DNA of 64,000 bases from IMG/VR virus record IMGVR_UViG_3300008121_000001, positions 29,015-93,014 of that record, one strand, 5' to 3'. Positions 24,360 to 32,754 of this stretch are shown here, piece after piece (position 1 is the stretch's first letter; each line of letters begins with the position of its first letter). The position numbers were made by a program, and so were the translations under genes. The notes under the pieces were generated by a model. The model saw nothing but the letters and a program-made list of their open reading frames with translations. It was not told where the DNA came from and searched no databases. This DNA comes from a virus.

Positions 24360-26129
24360 TTATTCTCCGTAAAAAACGTCAGGAATATAGTCTCCAGTGT
24401 ACCGCGCAGTCTTGGTGACTCTTAGTTGAGCAATTTCAATCCAACTTCTACTGCGGAATAACGAGGTGTTAAGATTTGCTACTGCACTGTCTTGACTATA
24501 CAACCTCTTGATGCTAAATTCCGAGCTTGACGAGCTTGTATTCATCACTTCGCTGGTTGTATCAGTTGCTTCTAATTCGCCATTCAAGAATAGAGAACAA
24601 GTTGTGCCAGATTTTACAAAAGACACATCAACTATCGTGCTATCGGGGATATCAGTCACACCATCCAAAGTAAAGCTGCCGAAAGCAATTCTGAGCTTGA
24701 GGTCATAGATGCCCCACGTAAAGCCACCTTCAACATCAATAATCGCACCTCGCGTATTGCCAGAAGGATTGAATATTTTAGCTTCGAGCGTGACATTGCC
24801 AGTTATTTCTAAATTGCTGTTGGTATATCCAATGTGCGAGTACTTATTGAGCCGTCCTGACGCGATAAGAGGTTGAACCGTAACATTCGACGTAAAACTA
24901 CGCGAAAGGGTGTACTGGGCAAAATCGGCATCGCTGACGTTATACTTCAGTAGCAAAACAGTGGAAGCAGTGAGTGTATCATTGGGTGGAACGTCATTGG
25001 CAGAAAAAGGAGTGCTGGCTGCTGTATTAATGGTAAGTTGGCGCAAATATCCTTGCCAACTCTGGGAAGTCCATGAAGGTGTTCCTACTGCATTTTTTAA
25101 GCTACCTATGCACAGTGGCTCGGTTGAGTTGTTGTTGAAATTATTAGTTGCTTTAAGATGGGTGCTCAGGACTCCATCGATAAATATTTTGTAGACTCGC
25201 CCGATTCTATTAATGACAACGCTATGCTCGGCTATATCGTCTGGAAGGACACAAGAGAGCGTGTTACTACCAAAGATAGCAAACAAGGTACTATCAGTCG
25301 CTACACCCACATAAAAGCCAGCACTGGAAGAGCGATGGCTACCCAAGATACATCCATAGTTCCCTGCGGTCATCTTGGCAGAAAAGAAGGAGATGGTAAA
25401 GTCAGTTTCGTTGAGGTCGATTGCCGATGTTTTCGTCGCCTCAAGTCTGCCCCCTGAAAGGATTAGACGGGCTTTGACTATGCTCGGAGTGCCGATTGTA
25501 TTGCCGATTGTTGAGATGCCCGAACCTGTATATGTAGTTGTTGATGATGCGAACGCCAAATACAATACTTCGCTGGAAGGGGCTATCCAATTTATTTTCT
25601 GCACCATAGCGACTGCGCCAGCAGGAGTGATATTGTCGCTGTAGTCGATATTTGCGTAGAGTTTATTGATGTATTGCAGTTCTAAGACTTGCTTTCCAAA
25701 ATATGCCGTGAGCAGTGTTACTAGACTATATTGTTTGGGTAGCGCAAAAATATCAGTGAAATTCTTGATTATGTGACCGTTTGAGATAAGCTCGATATAG
25801 TATTTTGTGTACTTGCCAGCATTGAGGATTGTAAGTGTAGTGTTGGCAGCTAGGGTGATGCTGATGTACTGTGTGACGCTAGCTAGGTCAAGTGAGTATG
25901 TGTCGGTTGAGATATTTATTGAGGTCAAGTCGTATGCGTTAATACTGTTCTGGGGAATGTACTCGAAGCCAGAAGATGCATTGAGACTGTTAGCCGCCTC
26001 TGTAAAGATTCCCCAACATTTGCGGTCAAAATTAATTAAAGGCGTATTTGCAGGTAATAACAAGGAATCTAGTGCCGAAAGCTCTAAATCACTGTTTATC
26101 GTATAGCCGTTGCGAGGTGGTCTGCTCAT
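24360..26129 (-). CDS. Fibre-like virion protein with two LamG-type lectin domains, 589 aa
   Basis: Two concanavalin A/LamG-like beta-sandwich regions at about 190-375 and 400-585. Each shows the typical patterns: DFTISFFSAKMT with ILGSHRSSS and YKIFIDGVLS in the first; NVTLEAKIFNPSG and CSLFLNGELEAT in the second. The N-terminal 180 residues are Ser/Asn/Ile-rich and may attach to the tail. Likely binds host surface sugars; the ligand is unknown. Head gene of a two-gene minus-strand operon. Confidence 0.75.
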   Translation of the reverse strand: MSRPPRNGYTINSDLELSALDSLLLPANTPLINFDRKCWGIFTEAANSLNASSGFEYIPQNSINAYDLTSINISTDTYSLDLASVTQYISITLAANTTLTILNAGKYTKYYIELISNGHIIKNFTDIFALPKQYSLVTLLTAYFGKQVLELQYINKLYANIDYSDNITPAGAVAMVQKINWIAPSSEVLYLAFASSTTTYTGSGISTIGNTIGTPSIVKARLILSGGRLEATKTSAIDLNETDFTISFFSAKMTAGNYGCILGSHRSSSAGFYVGVATDSTLFAIFGSNTLSCVLPDDIAEHSVVINRIGRVYKIFIDGVLSTHLKATNNFNNNSTEPLCIGSLKNAVGTPSWTSQSWQGYLRQLTINTAASTPFSANDVPPNDTLTASTVLLLKYNVSDADFAQYTLSRSFTSNVTVQPLIASGRLNKYSHIGYTNSNLEITGNVTLEAKIFNPSGNTRGAIIDVEGGFTWGIYDLKLRIAFGSFTLDGVTDIPDSTIVDVSFVKSGTTCSLFLNGELEATDTTSEVMNTSSSSSEFSIKRLYSQDSAVANLNTSLFRSRSWIEIAQLRVTKTARYTGDYIPDVFYGE

Positions 26130-26207
26130 CTCATTATTATACCTCTAGAGGGATTCATAGAAAAGAGGTTGCAGGTAATATTGAGTGGTTAATCACGAGC
26201 AAAGCCA

Positions 26208-26444
26208 ATGAATACTAGACACTTATATATACTCCAAGATGGTAGGGTTCTTGTACTTGAGCATATTGTAGCTATAGGCAGCATTTACCCCTCGCGAGAT
26301 GAGGGTATGTTTTTTCAAGTGGATATGCTTGGTGATGTTTGCTATTGTTATCCAAATGTTGAGTTTGAAAAGACTCGCTCAGCATTGCAGAACTACAAAA
26401 CAACTGAACGTGCCGAACTTATTAAAGCACTCGCAGCAATTTAA
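26208..26444 (+). CDS. Hypothetical protein, 78 aa
   Basis: Divergent from the LamG fibre gene across a 78-base gap. Beta-rich N-terminus, C-terminal helix, no domain recognised. Start of a small plus-strand operon that leads to phoH. Confidence 0.5.
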   Translation: MNTRHLYILQDGRVLVLEHIVAIGSIYPSRDEGMFFQVDMLGDVCYCYPNVEFEKTRSALQNYKTTERAELIKALAAI

Positions 26445-26445
26445 T

Positions 26446-26802
26446 ATGCTAACAAAAACACTAAAAGTAGGCGACGAAGTTTTCGTAACTCAAAAAGGAT
26501 TCCGCAACGAAATTACAAGCTTGGGAGTTTTTCCGATTGCAAAAGTTGGTAGATTATACTTGCACGTAGAAGTCAATTACTCTGCCCCTGAAAAGTTTAA
26601 TTTTAACGGTGTAGGCACAGACAGTCGTTATGAGTTGTGGGATAGTGAAGAGTCTTATAAAACTATCACTAAAAGGCAAAAAGAACGTGCATCAAAAATC
26701 AAACAAATTCAAGCTATAGTCTCTGATTATAAATTTGGAAATAACTTGAGAGATGAGGCGCTTGACGAAATTTTGCAATTAATAACATCACAGGCACATT
26801 GA
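26446..26802 (+). CDS. Hypothetical protein, 118 aa
   Basis: ATG 26446, one base after the previous stop; a longer in-frame reading from 26299 would lie inside that gene and is rejected. The N-terminal 50 residues have a small-barrel look (LKVGDEVFVTQKG). Helical C-terminus. No family assigned. Confidence 0.55.
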   Translation: MLTKTLKVGDEVFVTQKGFRNEITSLGVFPIAKVGRLYLHVEVNYSAPEKFNFNGVGTDSRYELWDSEESYKTITKRQKERASKIKQIQAIVSDYKFGNNLRDEALDEILQLITSQAH

Positions 26803-26996
26803 TGAGAAAGCCTAAAAATTGTTGTAAAACAAGAATAATGGGTTATCAGTATGAGGGTTACTACGTTATCCAAGAACGTCTATTCTTTTGGAGTTATACT
26901 GACCTAGTGTGTTGGGTTAGAGATACGGGGTATCGGACTGAAGTATATAAAACGCCCCCAACTGAAAAGCTAGCTGAACTGCTTAAGTATGGCTAG
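26802..26996 (+). CDS. Hypothetical protein, 64 aa
   Basis: ATG overlaps the previous stop (TGATG). Basic, Cys- and Tyr-rich; YYVIQERLFFWSYT resembles part of the 22818 product. Unknown role. Confidence 0.5.
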   Translation: MRKPKNCCKTRIMGYQYEGYYVIQERLFFWSYTDLVCWVRDTGYRTEVYKTPPTEKLAELLKYG

Positions 26997-27036
26997 AGGT
27001 GCTAGAATCATTAAAACCTAGCAACAGGCGAAGATT

Positions 27037-27744
27037 TTGGCTAAACGACAAAACCAATCATCCACTGCTCTATTCGATATCTCAAAGCTACTCACAGTTA
27101 AGCCACTTACTGAAAATCAAACTCGCGTTTTTGATTATTGGGGTGAGAACTACAATCTAATACTAAGCGGAAGCGCAGGTTCAGGTAAATCCTTTCTTGC
27201 GCTTTTTCTTGCTCTCAAGTCATTCTTGCTCCGTAAGTATGAAAAAGTGATAATCTTCCGTTCGACTGTACCTACCCGTAATCAAGGCTTTCTTAAGGGT
27301 TCACTAGAAGAGAAGCAGCTCCCCTACGAAGATATATATCGTGCAATTTTCGCAGAACTTTTACCTACAATCCCTAATCCTTACGATGTACTGAAAAAAG
27401 AGAAGACTGTAGAGTTCAAAAGTACATCTTTTGTAAGAGGTCTTACCATCGCAAACTCGATTATCGTGGTTGATGAGTTTCAAAACTTAAATTTTCACGA
27501 ATTATCTTCAGTAATAACTCGTGTAGGTGAAGGTTCAAGGATTATATTTTCAGGGGATTTTTGGCAATCAGATTTCAAGTACGATGATGAGAAGGAAGGG
27601 GTCTTAAAGTTCTTGAAGATTCTCTCATCTATGGAAGAGGATTTCAAAAGAGTGGACTTCCAAATTTCGGATGTCGTAAGGTCGGGACTTTGTAAACGTT
27701 TCCTTCTCGCAGAGCATGAACTAAGGCAGTCTAGTAACGCTTAG
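27037..27744 (+). CDS. phoH: PhoH-like P-loop ATPase, 235 aa
   Basis: PhoH family ATPase, common in phages and predicted to act on RNA or phosphate-stress functions. Walker A is GSAGSGKS (45-52). VPTRNQGFLKG (about 78-88) and the FVRGLTIANSIIVVDEFQN Walker B region (about 132-150) are family-specific. GDFWQSD (about 172-178) is the sensor segment. The start is TTG at 27037, since no ATG precedes the conserved core. Its 3' end overlaps a minus-strand gene by 14 bases. Confidence 0.88.
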   Translation: MAKRQNQSSTALFDISKLLTVKPLTENQTRVFDYWGENYNLILSGSAGSGKSFLALFLALKSFLLRKYEKVIIFRSTVPTRNQGFLKGSLEEKQLPYEDIYRAIFAELLPTIPNPYDVLKKEKTVEFKSTSFVRGLTIANSIIVVDEFQNLNFHELSSVITRVGEGSRIIFSGDFWQSDFKYDDEKEGVLKFLKILSSMEEDFKRVDFQISDVVRSGLCKRFLLAEHELRQSSNA

Positions 27745-27961
27745 AGTCTTCTGGAGTAGGGGTTGGTGCATCTACAGGTGCATCATCCTCTCCATCGTCA
27801 TCCCAAAAAATCTCTGCAATGTCATAGAGTTCAAACAAGAGATTTAAGTGAGTTTCTACCATTTCGCTAGTCTTCTCGTTTAATTCAATGAGTGCTAAAT
27901 TTTGGGCTTTCGCTATCAGCTTTATTTGATTTTCAATGATAGGATTTAGGTCGGTTTCCAT
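27731..27961 (-). CDS. Hypothetical acidic protein, 76 aa
   Basis: Helical N-terminal 50 residues, then a very acidic tail (WDDDGEDDAP) rich in Pro and Thr. Lies downstream of the RHH gene on the same strand. May be a small regulatory or decoy protein; unrecognised. Confidence 0.5.
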   Translation of the reverse strand: METDLNPIIENQIKLIAKAQNLALIELNEKTSEMVETHLNLLFELYDIAEIFWDDDGEDDAPVDAPTPTPEDSKRY

Positions 27962-27985
27962 GTTATTTCTCTAGGGGTAGTTTTA

Positions 27986-28132
27986 TTATACTGTTGTTTC
28001 GGGGAGGGAATCAATCCAGTCTTCTAGAACTGCGGTCATTTTCTTATCCTTAGACTCAGAGTACTTTCTAAGTTTTTCGAGTCTTTTTTCTGATAAGTTT
28101 GCGTTAAATCTCTTGCTTTTGTCAATACTCAT
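27986..28132 (-). CDS. Ribbon-helix-helix (CopG/Arc-like) regulator, 48 aa
   Basis: RFNANLSEKRLEKLRKY followed by KKMTAVLEDWI matches the strand-helix-helix pattern of MetJ/Arc/CopG repressors. ATG at 28132 is preferred over an in-frame upstream start because it begins directly at the domain. The gene faces a palindrome (TATAAT-CAC-ATTATA) in its own promoter region, which suggests autoregulation. Inferred DNA-binding repressor. Confidence 0.6.
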   Translation of the reverse strand: MSIDKSKRFNANLSEKRLEKLRKYSESKDKKMTAVLEDWIDSLPETTV

Positions 28133-28150
28133 AATCTGTATACGATATGT

Positions 28151-28181
28151 TATAATCACATTATACATTAAAAAGTGATTA
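28151..28181. promoter_or_regulatory. Palindromic operator/hairpin between RHH and GIY-YIG genes
   Basis: TATAAT-CAC-ATTATA (28151-28165) is a perfect palindrome that also holds -10-like boxes for both directions. Separately, TAATCAC (28153-28159) pairs with GTGATTA (28175-28181), giving a 7-base RNA stem that ends six bases before the endonuclease ATG. The site may be an operator for the RHH protein, a translation-blocking hairpin, or both. Confidence 0.45.
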
Positions 28182-28187
28182 CGTGCA

Positions 28188-29174
28188 ATGACAGAAGATA
28201 AGGAAACGTGGATTTTGTACCGTACCGAAAATTTGTTAAATCATAAAATTTATGTTGGTGTACACAAACTTACCGACACTTACAGGTCTAAAAATTATCT
28301 TGGAAGTGGTGATGCTTTGAAACCAGCCATTAAAAAACATGGCAGGGAAAATTTCACCAGAGTTACCCTAGCAGAGTTTAACTGTGCCGAAGATGCTTAC
28401 TTAGCTGAAGAAGTTATGGTTACTCAAGAATTTGTTAATCGTCCAGATACCTATAACATGAAAGTAGGGGGAATGGGGGGTAAGGGACTTATTTTTACCA
28501 AAGAACATAGAGCAAAAATAGGGGCTGCCAATAAAGGCAGGGTAAAGAGTATCGAAACCCGATTAAAACTTAGCGCTTCCAATAAAGGGAAAGTACATAG
28601 CGAAGAGACAAAAGCTAAAATTGGAGCAAAAAATAAAGGTAACAAACATATGCTCGGTAAAAAACTTAGCGAAGAAACTAAGGCAAAAATTAGTGCGGCA
28701 GGTAAAGGTAGGGAACTAAGTGAGGAGGCGAGAGCTAGGATAGGGGAGGCAAACAGAACAAGAGTTCTAACAGCAGAATCCAGAGCAAAAATTAGTGCTG
28801 CAAATAAAGGGAATAAACACACTCTAGGCAGAAAATTAACTGACGAACACAAAGCAAAAGTCAGTGCTGCACATAGAGGTAAGATAGTATCGGAAGAAAC
28901 TAGAGCTAAACTCAGCAATAGTCTTAAAGGTGTTAATGTAGGTGCTGAACATTGTCGGAGCATAGCAATAGTGATAAACGGCAAGTACTACGGATGCGTA
29001 GCAATAGCAGCTAAAGTAGAGAAAGTGAATCGTCAAACTATAATGGATAGAGTAAAAAATACCAGACTAAGATGGGTTGATTGGCGATACGCTACAGAAG
29101 AGGAAAAATCAGGGCATCCTAGAAGTACAATTTTAATTGAGGAAATTCTAGATTTATCCACTCCCAAAAACTGA
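28188..29174 (+). CDS. GIY-YIG homing endonuclease with NUMOD3 repeats, 328 aa
   Basis: GIY-YIG nuclease domain in the first 95 residues: WILYRT, KIYVGVHKL, YLGSG, the Glu-bearing YLAEEVMV helix and NMKVGG. It is followed by about seven NUMOD3 units of the form S-E-E-T-x-A-K-I-S-A-A-N-K-G, which contact DNA in such enzymes. The C-terminus has a NUMOD1/HTH-like segment, NGKYYGCVAIAAKVEKVNRQ. Paralogues lie at 52969-53748 and 61939-62724. The 3' end overlaps a minus-strand LamG fibre gene by 56 bases. Free-standing homing endonuclease. Confidence 0.88.
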   Translation: MTEDKETWILYRTENLLNHKIYVGVHKLTDTYRSKNYLGSGDALKPAIKKHGRENFTRVTLAEFNCAEDAYLAEEVMVTQEFVNRPDTYNMKVGGMGGKGLIFTKEHRAKIGAANKGRVKSIETRLKLSASNKGKVHSEETKAKIGAKNKGNKHMLGKKLSEETKAKISAAGKGRELSEEARARIGEANRTRVLTAESRAKISAANKGNKHTLGRKLTDEHKAKVSAAHRGKIVSEETRAKLSNSLKGVNVGAEHCRSIAIVINGKYYGCVAIAAKVEKVNRQTIMDRVKNTRLRWVDWRYATEEEKSGHPRSTILIEEILDLSTPKN

Positions 29175-30513
29175 TATTGCTAAAATCGTATCTACGTTTA
29201 GGTAAAGGTTGTACGAAGGGTTGAAAGGTTGGAGTACCATCTTCAAGATAAACACCATTACATAAACCTAAAATATTGCTGGCTATAATGAAGGCATTAC
29301 TATTTGTGGCTGTGGCAGTTGTATAGGCTGTACTAGTGTCAATGTCTCCTGAATTTACTCTGAGTTTTACTTCAGAAGAACTCTTCTGTATCCATACATG
29401 ATTCCACTGATGGATAACTGGAGTCCAAGGTACTGAAATTAATATGCTGCCATTTACACTTACCTCAAGATTATTTGAAATTGTCTTAGCTAACTTGAAA
29501 ATTCCAGCTTTCTCCGTGAAAATAATAAGTCTACCATTCGTAGCTTGTGTAAAATACACAAAAGTATTCAGTGTGAACTCATTAGGAAAAACCACACCTT
29601 CATACTGCACATTGGTAGTTGAGCCACAAATAAGACACTCCGTCCCAAACAACTTATTTTCTGACTCATATTCAATACCTACCATTGAGGATATTTTTGA
29701 ATTGCTGCTCTGGTCACTTAACCTACCATTGAAATCTAAGTGTAGGAGGCTCGAACTGTTGCTTGGTGAAGTATATGTCGCCAAATTTATCTCTGGGTCG
29801 CTGACGCGCAAAACAAGGCTATTGGAGTAGATAACTGAACTTGGCTTTAGCGTCGTGGGTATAGCTATATCTGCCTCGAACCAAATATTGTTACTTGCAT
29901 CTGTAATTCTCGCAAGATTTATTGTGCTGTTGATACTCGGTAAAGTCTGCGTGTTACCGTACTCGAAAAATATCTCGCCAAGTGTACCAATTTCACGTTC
30001 TGACCACTTAGCTGCTGTCAAGCTAATGGTTGCTTGTAATGTACCACTGTTGTCGTAATATTTGGCGCTTAGTGAGCTGGGAAAAGTGTTTGTTCCCTTA
30101 AAAAGTAAGTTGAGTATCGCGTTGCTTAGCTTGGCTGTGCCGAAGTCCAGTGTCAGTGTTACACCTGTGTCTGCGTAGAGAGTCAATTCTGAGCCAGTCT
30201 CTATGGTGACATCAAGTGCAACAGTATCAAAAACAATGCCGTCAGAGGTAGTAAGACGGAGGAAAATGGGGTCTGCATAGTCGGCTATCGCCTCTCCGAA
30301 GTTGATATCATTTTCATTTTGTACTGAATTATCTGTCACGTCCCAGTAGCTTGCGTCTAATGGTAGCGCTGAGATACCAAACAGTGTTGAGGTGATGTTG
30401 GTATTCGTATTGTCGAGAATGGTTGCTGCTATAGGGAGAGCAGCCGATGTAATTGGTTGTTCTCGTATTACTTTTTCTGTGATGTCAACGCAAGTGCTGA
30501 AAAGGGTAGTCAT
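29119..30513 (-). CDS. Fibre-like virion protein with LamG-type domain, 464 aa
   Basis: The C-terminal 180 residues form a LamG/ConA-like fold (LLHLDFNG, FTLNTFVYFTQA, WNHVWIQKSSSEVKLRVN). The N-terminal 270 residues are beta-rich with Thr/Asn repeats. Its last 56 bases overlap the convergent GIY-YIG gene, and the final residues (FSNISFWEWINLEFPQLKLYF region) differ from the usual LamG ending. The natural 3' end may therefore have been altered when the endonuclease arrived. Confidence 0.7.
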   Translation of the reverse strand: MTTLFSTCVDITEKVIREQPITSAALPIAATILDNTNTNITSTLFGISALPLDASYWDVTDNSVQNENDINFGEAIADYADPIFLRLTTSDGIVFDTVALDVTIETGSELTLYADTGVTLTLDFGTAKLSNAILNLLFKGTNTFPSSLSAKYYDNSGTLQATISLTAAKWSEREIGTLGEIFFEYGNTQTLPSINSTINLARITDASNNIWFEADIAIPTTLKPSSVIYSNSLVLRVSDPEINLATYTSPSNSSSLLHLDFNGRLSDQSSNSKISSMVGIEYESENKLFGTECLICGSTTNVQYEGVVFPNEFTLNTFVYFTQATNGRLIIFTEKAGIFKLAKTISNNLEVSVNGSILISVPWTPVIHQWNHVWIQKSSSEVKLRVNSGDIDTSTAYTTATATNSNAFIIASNILGLCNGVYLEDGTPTFQPFVQPLPKRRYDFSNISFWEWINLEFPQLKLYF

Positions 30514-30536
30514 TGTTATATCTTACCATCGGAGTA

Positions 30537-30565
30537 TTGCAAAACTGCTACAACGTATATAAAAT
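30537..30565 (+). promoter_or_regulatory. Candidate sigma-70 promoter
   Basis: TTGCAA (30537-30542) and TAAAAT (30560-30565) are 17 bases apart, 24 bases upstream of the ATG at 30590 and divergent from the LamG fibre gene. Confidence 0.45.
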
Positions 30566-30589
30566 GGCTAAATAAATTGAGGCGATACC

Positions 30590-30949
30590 ATGCCAGACAC
30601 ATTAGAATCTATTTACGAAGAACTGAATAAAAACTGCGCTGTTACCGAATACCTCAACCAGCAACAGAAAGAAAACAACGAGAATTACGTGAAGCTGATG
30701 CGTAAAAAGTGGTGGTTACTCAATCCTGATATCGTTGAGATTTCTTACCTCACGGACTTAGATACTGACTACTCTGGTTCTGATTGGGGCAGCTATCCAT
30801 CGATTTTGTGGAAGACTGTATTTGATAAAGAGGGTAACGATGTTGTGTACACAAGAGATACATCAGGCTATCCTGCACTTGAGTCTGAGATTACTGACGA
30901 GGAAACTGTTATTACTGTTCGGAATCCGTACCTAGAGGATGTTGCTTAA
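30590..30949 (+). CDS. Hypothetical protein, 119 aa
   Basis: Helical N-terminus, then an acidic Trp/Tyr-rich segment (DTDYSGSDWGSYPSILW). First gene of a plus-strand operon behind a good promoter. Family not recognised. Confidence 0.55.
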   Translation: MPDTLESIYEELNKNCAVTEYLNQQQKENNENYVKLMRKKWWLLNPDIVEISYLTDLDTDYSGSDWGSYPSILWKTVFDKEGNDVVYTRDTSGYPALESEITDEETVITVRNPYLEDVA

Positions 30950-30950
30950 C

Positions 30951-31355
30951 ATGAAAAAATTATTACGCAGTTGGATTGAATCTCTATACGAAGCTACCGA
31001 GTCTTGGGTAGAGCCTGAATTGCCAAGTCGGGAATTTTATACTGCTGGTCGAACTTCGGAGGATGTTAGGAAAGAAGAATACATCAAGTCATGTCCTTTC
31101 AGAATTGCAATGCACCATGTAGAGAAATATTACAAAATAGCTCCCCGTTATGATGGACGCGAGAAAGATGCACCAGATTGGGTACAAACTTCATATTGGT
31201 ACGTGATTCACAAACGTACAGGTATTCTTTGCGAGAAACCTTACGACTCACAACGAGAAGCAGAGAGAGCTATTACTGACTATTGGGAGGAACACTATAA
31301 AGAGTGGGTTTCCAAGAATTTACACAAGATTGAAATACCAAATCGAAGCTGGTAG
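30951..31355 (+). CDS. Hypothetical protein, 134 aa
   Basis: ATG 30951 follows the previous stop by one base. Charged, with HVEKYYKIAPRYDGRE and a helix with conserved-looking Trp/Tyr residues. Possibly nucleic-acid-binding; unrecognised. Confidence 0.55.
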   Translation: MKKLLRSWIESLYEATESWVEPELPSREFYTAGRTSEDVRKEEYIKSCPFRIAMHHVEKYYKIAPRYDGREKDAPDWVQTSYWYVIHKRTGILCEKPYDSQREAERAITDYWEEHYKEWVSKNLHKIEIPNRSW

Positions 31356-31422
31356 TATCTCAAGCGCCGATGGGCTGTGAAGATTTATCCTGAATAATAA
31401 TAACAATAATATAGGAAATCCT

Positions 31423-31526
31423 TGTACAGACCTTGGAAGCCTTACTGATTATAGAAGTTTGTACAAGATTATCTAGGAATTTACAATATTTGTACAAGAG
31501 TATGGTGTACAATAAGTTAAGTACAA
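31423..31526 (+). repeat. TGTACA repeat cluster (iteron- or operator-like)
   Basis: Palindromic TGTACA cores begin at 31423, 31460, 31491 and 31506, with a fifth GTACAA copy at 31521. Two copies share the 11-mer TTTGTACAAGA (31458-31468, 31489-31499), exactly 31 bases apart (about three helical turns). Two more cores occur inside the downstream gene, at 31816 and 31827. The stretch 31356-31537 is otherwise non-coding and AT-rich. It looks like binding sites for a dimeric protein, as at an operator or replication origin. Confidence 0.65.
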
Positions 31527-31537
31527 TAATACTTGAC

Positions 31538-32170
31538 ATGAACAACTTAGATAAGGCAATATTAAAAAGACCACCAGATGTAGAAATGGCAGCGCTAGTG
31601 TTTTCCGAAACTACCTCTATAACTCTTGAGCAAGGCAGGGAAGTCTCTATGGCTATCCTACCAACGATTGCAGGGTTACAAAAATCATTAGATAAGCTAC
31701 AACAGACAGTTGAAAATACCCAACGACTAACAGCGCCAAACATAGCTAGATACTTTTTAGCTAACCCACATATTTTAGAAGATTTTGAGATTGTGGAGGA
31801 TGATGAGCAAGATACTGTACAAGTTCTGTACAAGGGTAGTTCTGCCAACAATGTAATTCGTCGTGCTTACAACAAAATTACTGCCGAACTCATGAAAACG
31901 TTCGGTTGCAAGGATGTATCTTTCAAAACAATGTCAGAGGCGATATTAAAAGCTTACGACTGGAAAATGATGTCTACAAATGATTCAGTGGATATCTCTA
32001 TTTTGAATGTTGCCTATAGTTTCAACAGATTATTCACTACGGCAGATATCAAGAAAGCCATACCTAGCTTAAACTGGTCAAAAGAAGAAATTTCAGATTT
32101 ACTTTTAGGTAATGGTTACACACTGAGGACTTACCCTTCAAACCGAGTCAAATACTTTAAAAAACCATGA
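31538..32170 (+). CDS. Hypothetical protein adjacent to TGTACA repeats, 210 aa
   Basis: ATG 31538 is preferred over an in-frame start at 31433, which would place the repeats in coding sequence. Helical N-terminus with a coiled-coil stretch (about 45-62, KSLDKLQQTVENTQR). The C-terminal 70 residues (FTTADIKKAIPSLNWSKEE and TLRTYPSNRVKYF) resemble a winged-helix with a tip. It is a good candidate to bind the neighbouring repeats. No family recognised. Confidence 0.55.
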   Translation: MNNLDKAILKRPPDVEMAALVFSETTSITLEQGREVSMAILPTIAGLQKSLDKLQQTVENTQRLTAPNIARYFLANPHILEDFEIVEDDEQDTVQVLYKGSSANNVIRRAYNKITAELMKTFGCKDVSFKTMSEAILKAYDWKMMSTNDSVDISILNVAYSFNRLFTTADIKKAIPSLNWSKEEISDLLLGNGYTLRTYPSNRVKYFKKP

Positions 32171-32502
32171 ACAAAGTACTCACAAATTTCCGCGACCATC
32201 CCTCACTCCGCTTCGATGACCCACAATCTGTCTTCAAAATCGACGATAAAGTGTATCTTATCAGTGAAGGTGTTGTAAGACAAATTATTCCTAAGAGTGT
32301 ACAACTAACTAACATCGGGGAACCTTACCGTAATTTAGTGAGGCTCAATTATTTCTTTGCTGCTGAAGCATATCTTTTCGACTTTACCGATGTACTTAAC
32401 GAGCAGCATCAATTGTGTATCGACTTTGCCCCAGAAGATGAAGAAACACTGAGGCAACTAATCAGCCCTGAGACAGATGCAGAAAAGAGAATTGACGCTT
32501 AG
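32167..32502 (+). CDS. Hypothetical protein, 111 aa
   Basis: Start overlaps the previous stop (ATGA). Beta-rich centre with an acidic C-terminal helix. Coupled to the putative repeat-binding gene. Unknown role. Confidence 0.55.
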   Translation: MNKVLTNFRDHPSLRFDDPQSVFKIDDKVYLISEGVVRQIIPKSVQLTNIGEPYRNLVRLNYFFAAEAYLFDFTDVLNEQHQLCIDFAPEDEETLRQLISPETDAEKRIDA

Positions 32503-32530
32503 TATTGGTTTGTTGTGATTCGAGGCGCTA

Positions 32531-32659
32531 ATGCTGACACTACTGCTTAACTTGGTCACTTACCTTTTACTATCCCTGCTTGCAATTATTACAGTCTGCC
32601 TCATACTATTTTTTCTGTCTCTGCTTGTTGACGGTGTAGTTGAAAGGTTTAAGAGTTAA
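32531..32659 (+). CDS. Micro-ORF: single-helix membrane protein, 42 aa
   Basis: ATG 32531 to TAA 32659. Residues 2-33 are almost all hydrophobic (Leu/Ile/Val/Phe), with a short charged tail VERFKS. The next micro-ORF starts two bases later. Could be a holin-like or other membrane peptide; unproven. Confidence 0.5.
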   Translation: MLTLLLNLVTYLLLSLLAIITVCLILFFLSLLVDGVVERFKS

Positions 32660-32660
32660 T

Positions 32661-32753
32661 ATGTTCTCTCACCTAATTTTGCCACTCATGATGGCGCTCG
32701 TCATCCCTGCACTTCTTGGCTACATTGCATTGAAACTTTACTTTGGTAACTAA
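32661..32753 (+). CDS. Micro-ORF: single-helix membrane peptide, 30 aa
   Basis: ATG 32661 to TAA 32753. One hydrophobic helix (about 5-23, LILPLMMALVIPALLGYIA) with a Lys-containing tail. Sits between the previous micro-ORF and the coiled-coil gene with one-base gaps, suggesting co-translation. Confidence 0.45.
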   Translation: MFSHLILPLMMALVIPALLGYIALKLYFGN

Positions 32754-32754
32754 T

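Noticed and set aside
28560-28920. CRISPR-like repeat array
   Set aside because: The repetition is the coding sequence for NUMOD3 units in one open frame; spacing and sequence are not CRISPR-like.
28451-28984. Minus-strand ORF of 177 codons inside the GIY-YIG gene
   Set aside because: It is a shadow of repetitive NUMOD3 codons with a low-complexity Leu/Pro/Ser product.
31360-31851. Minus-strand ORF of 163 codons
   Set aside because: It overlaps the repeat region and the better-supported plus-strand gene and shows no domain or start context.
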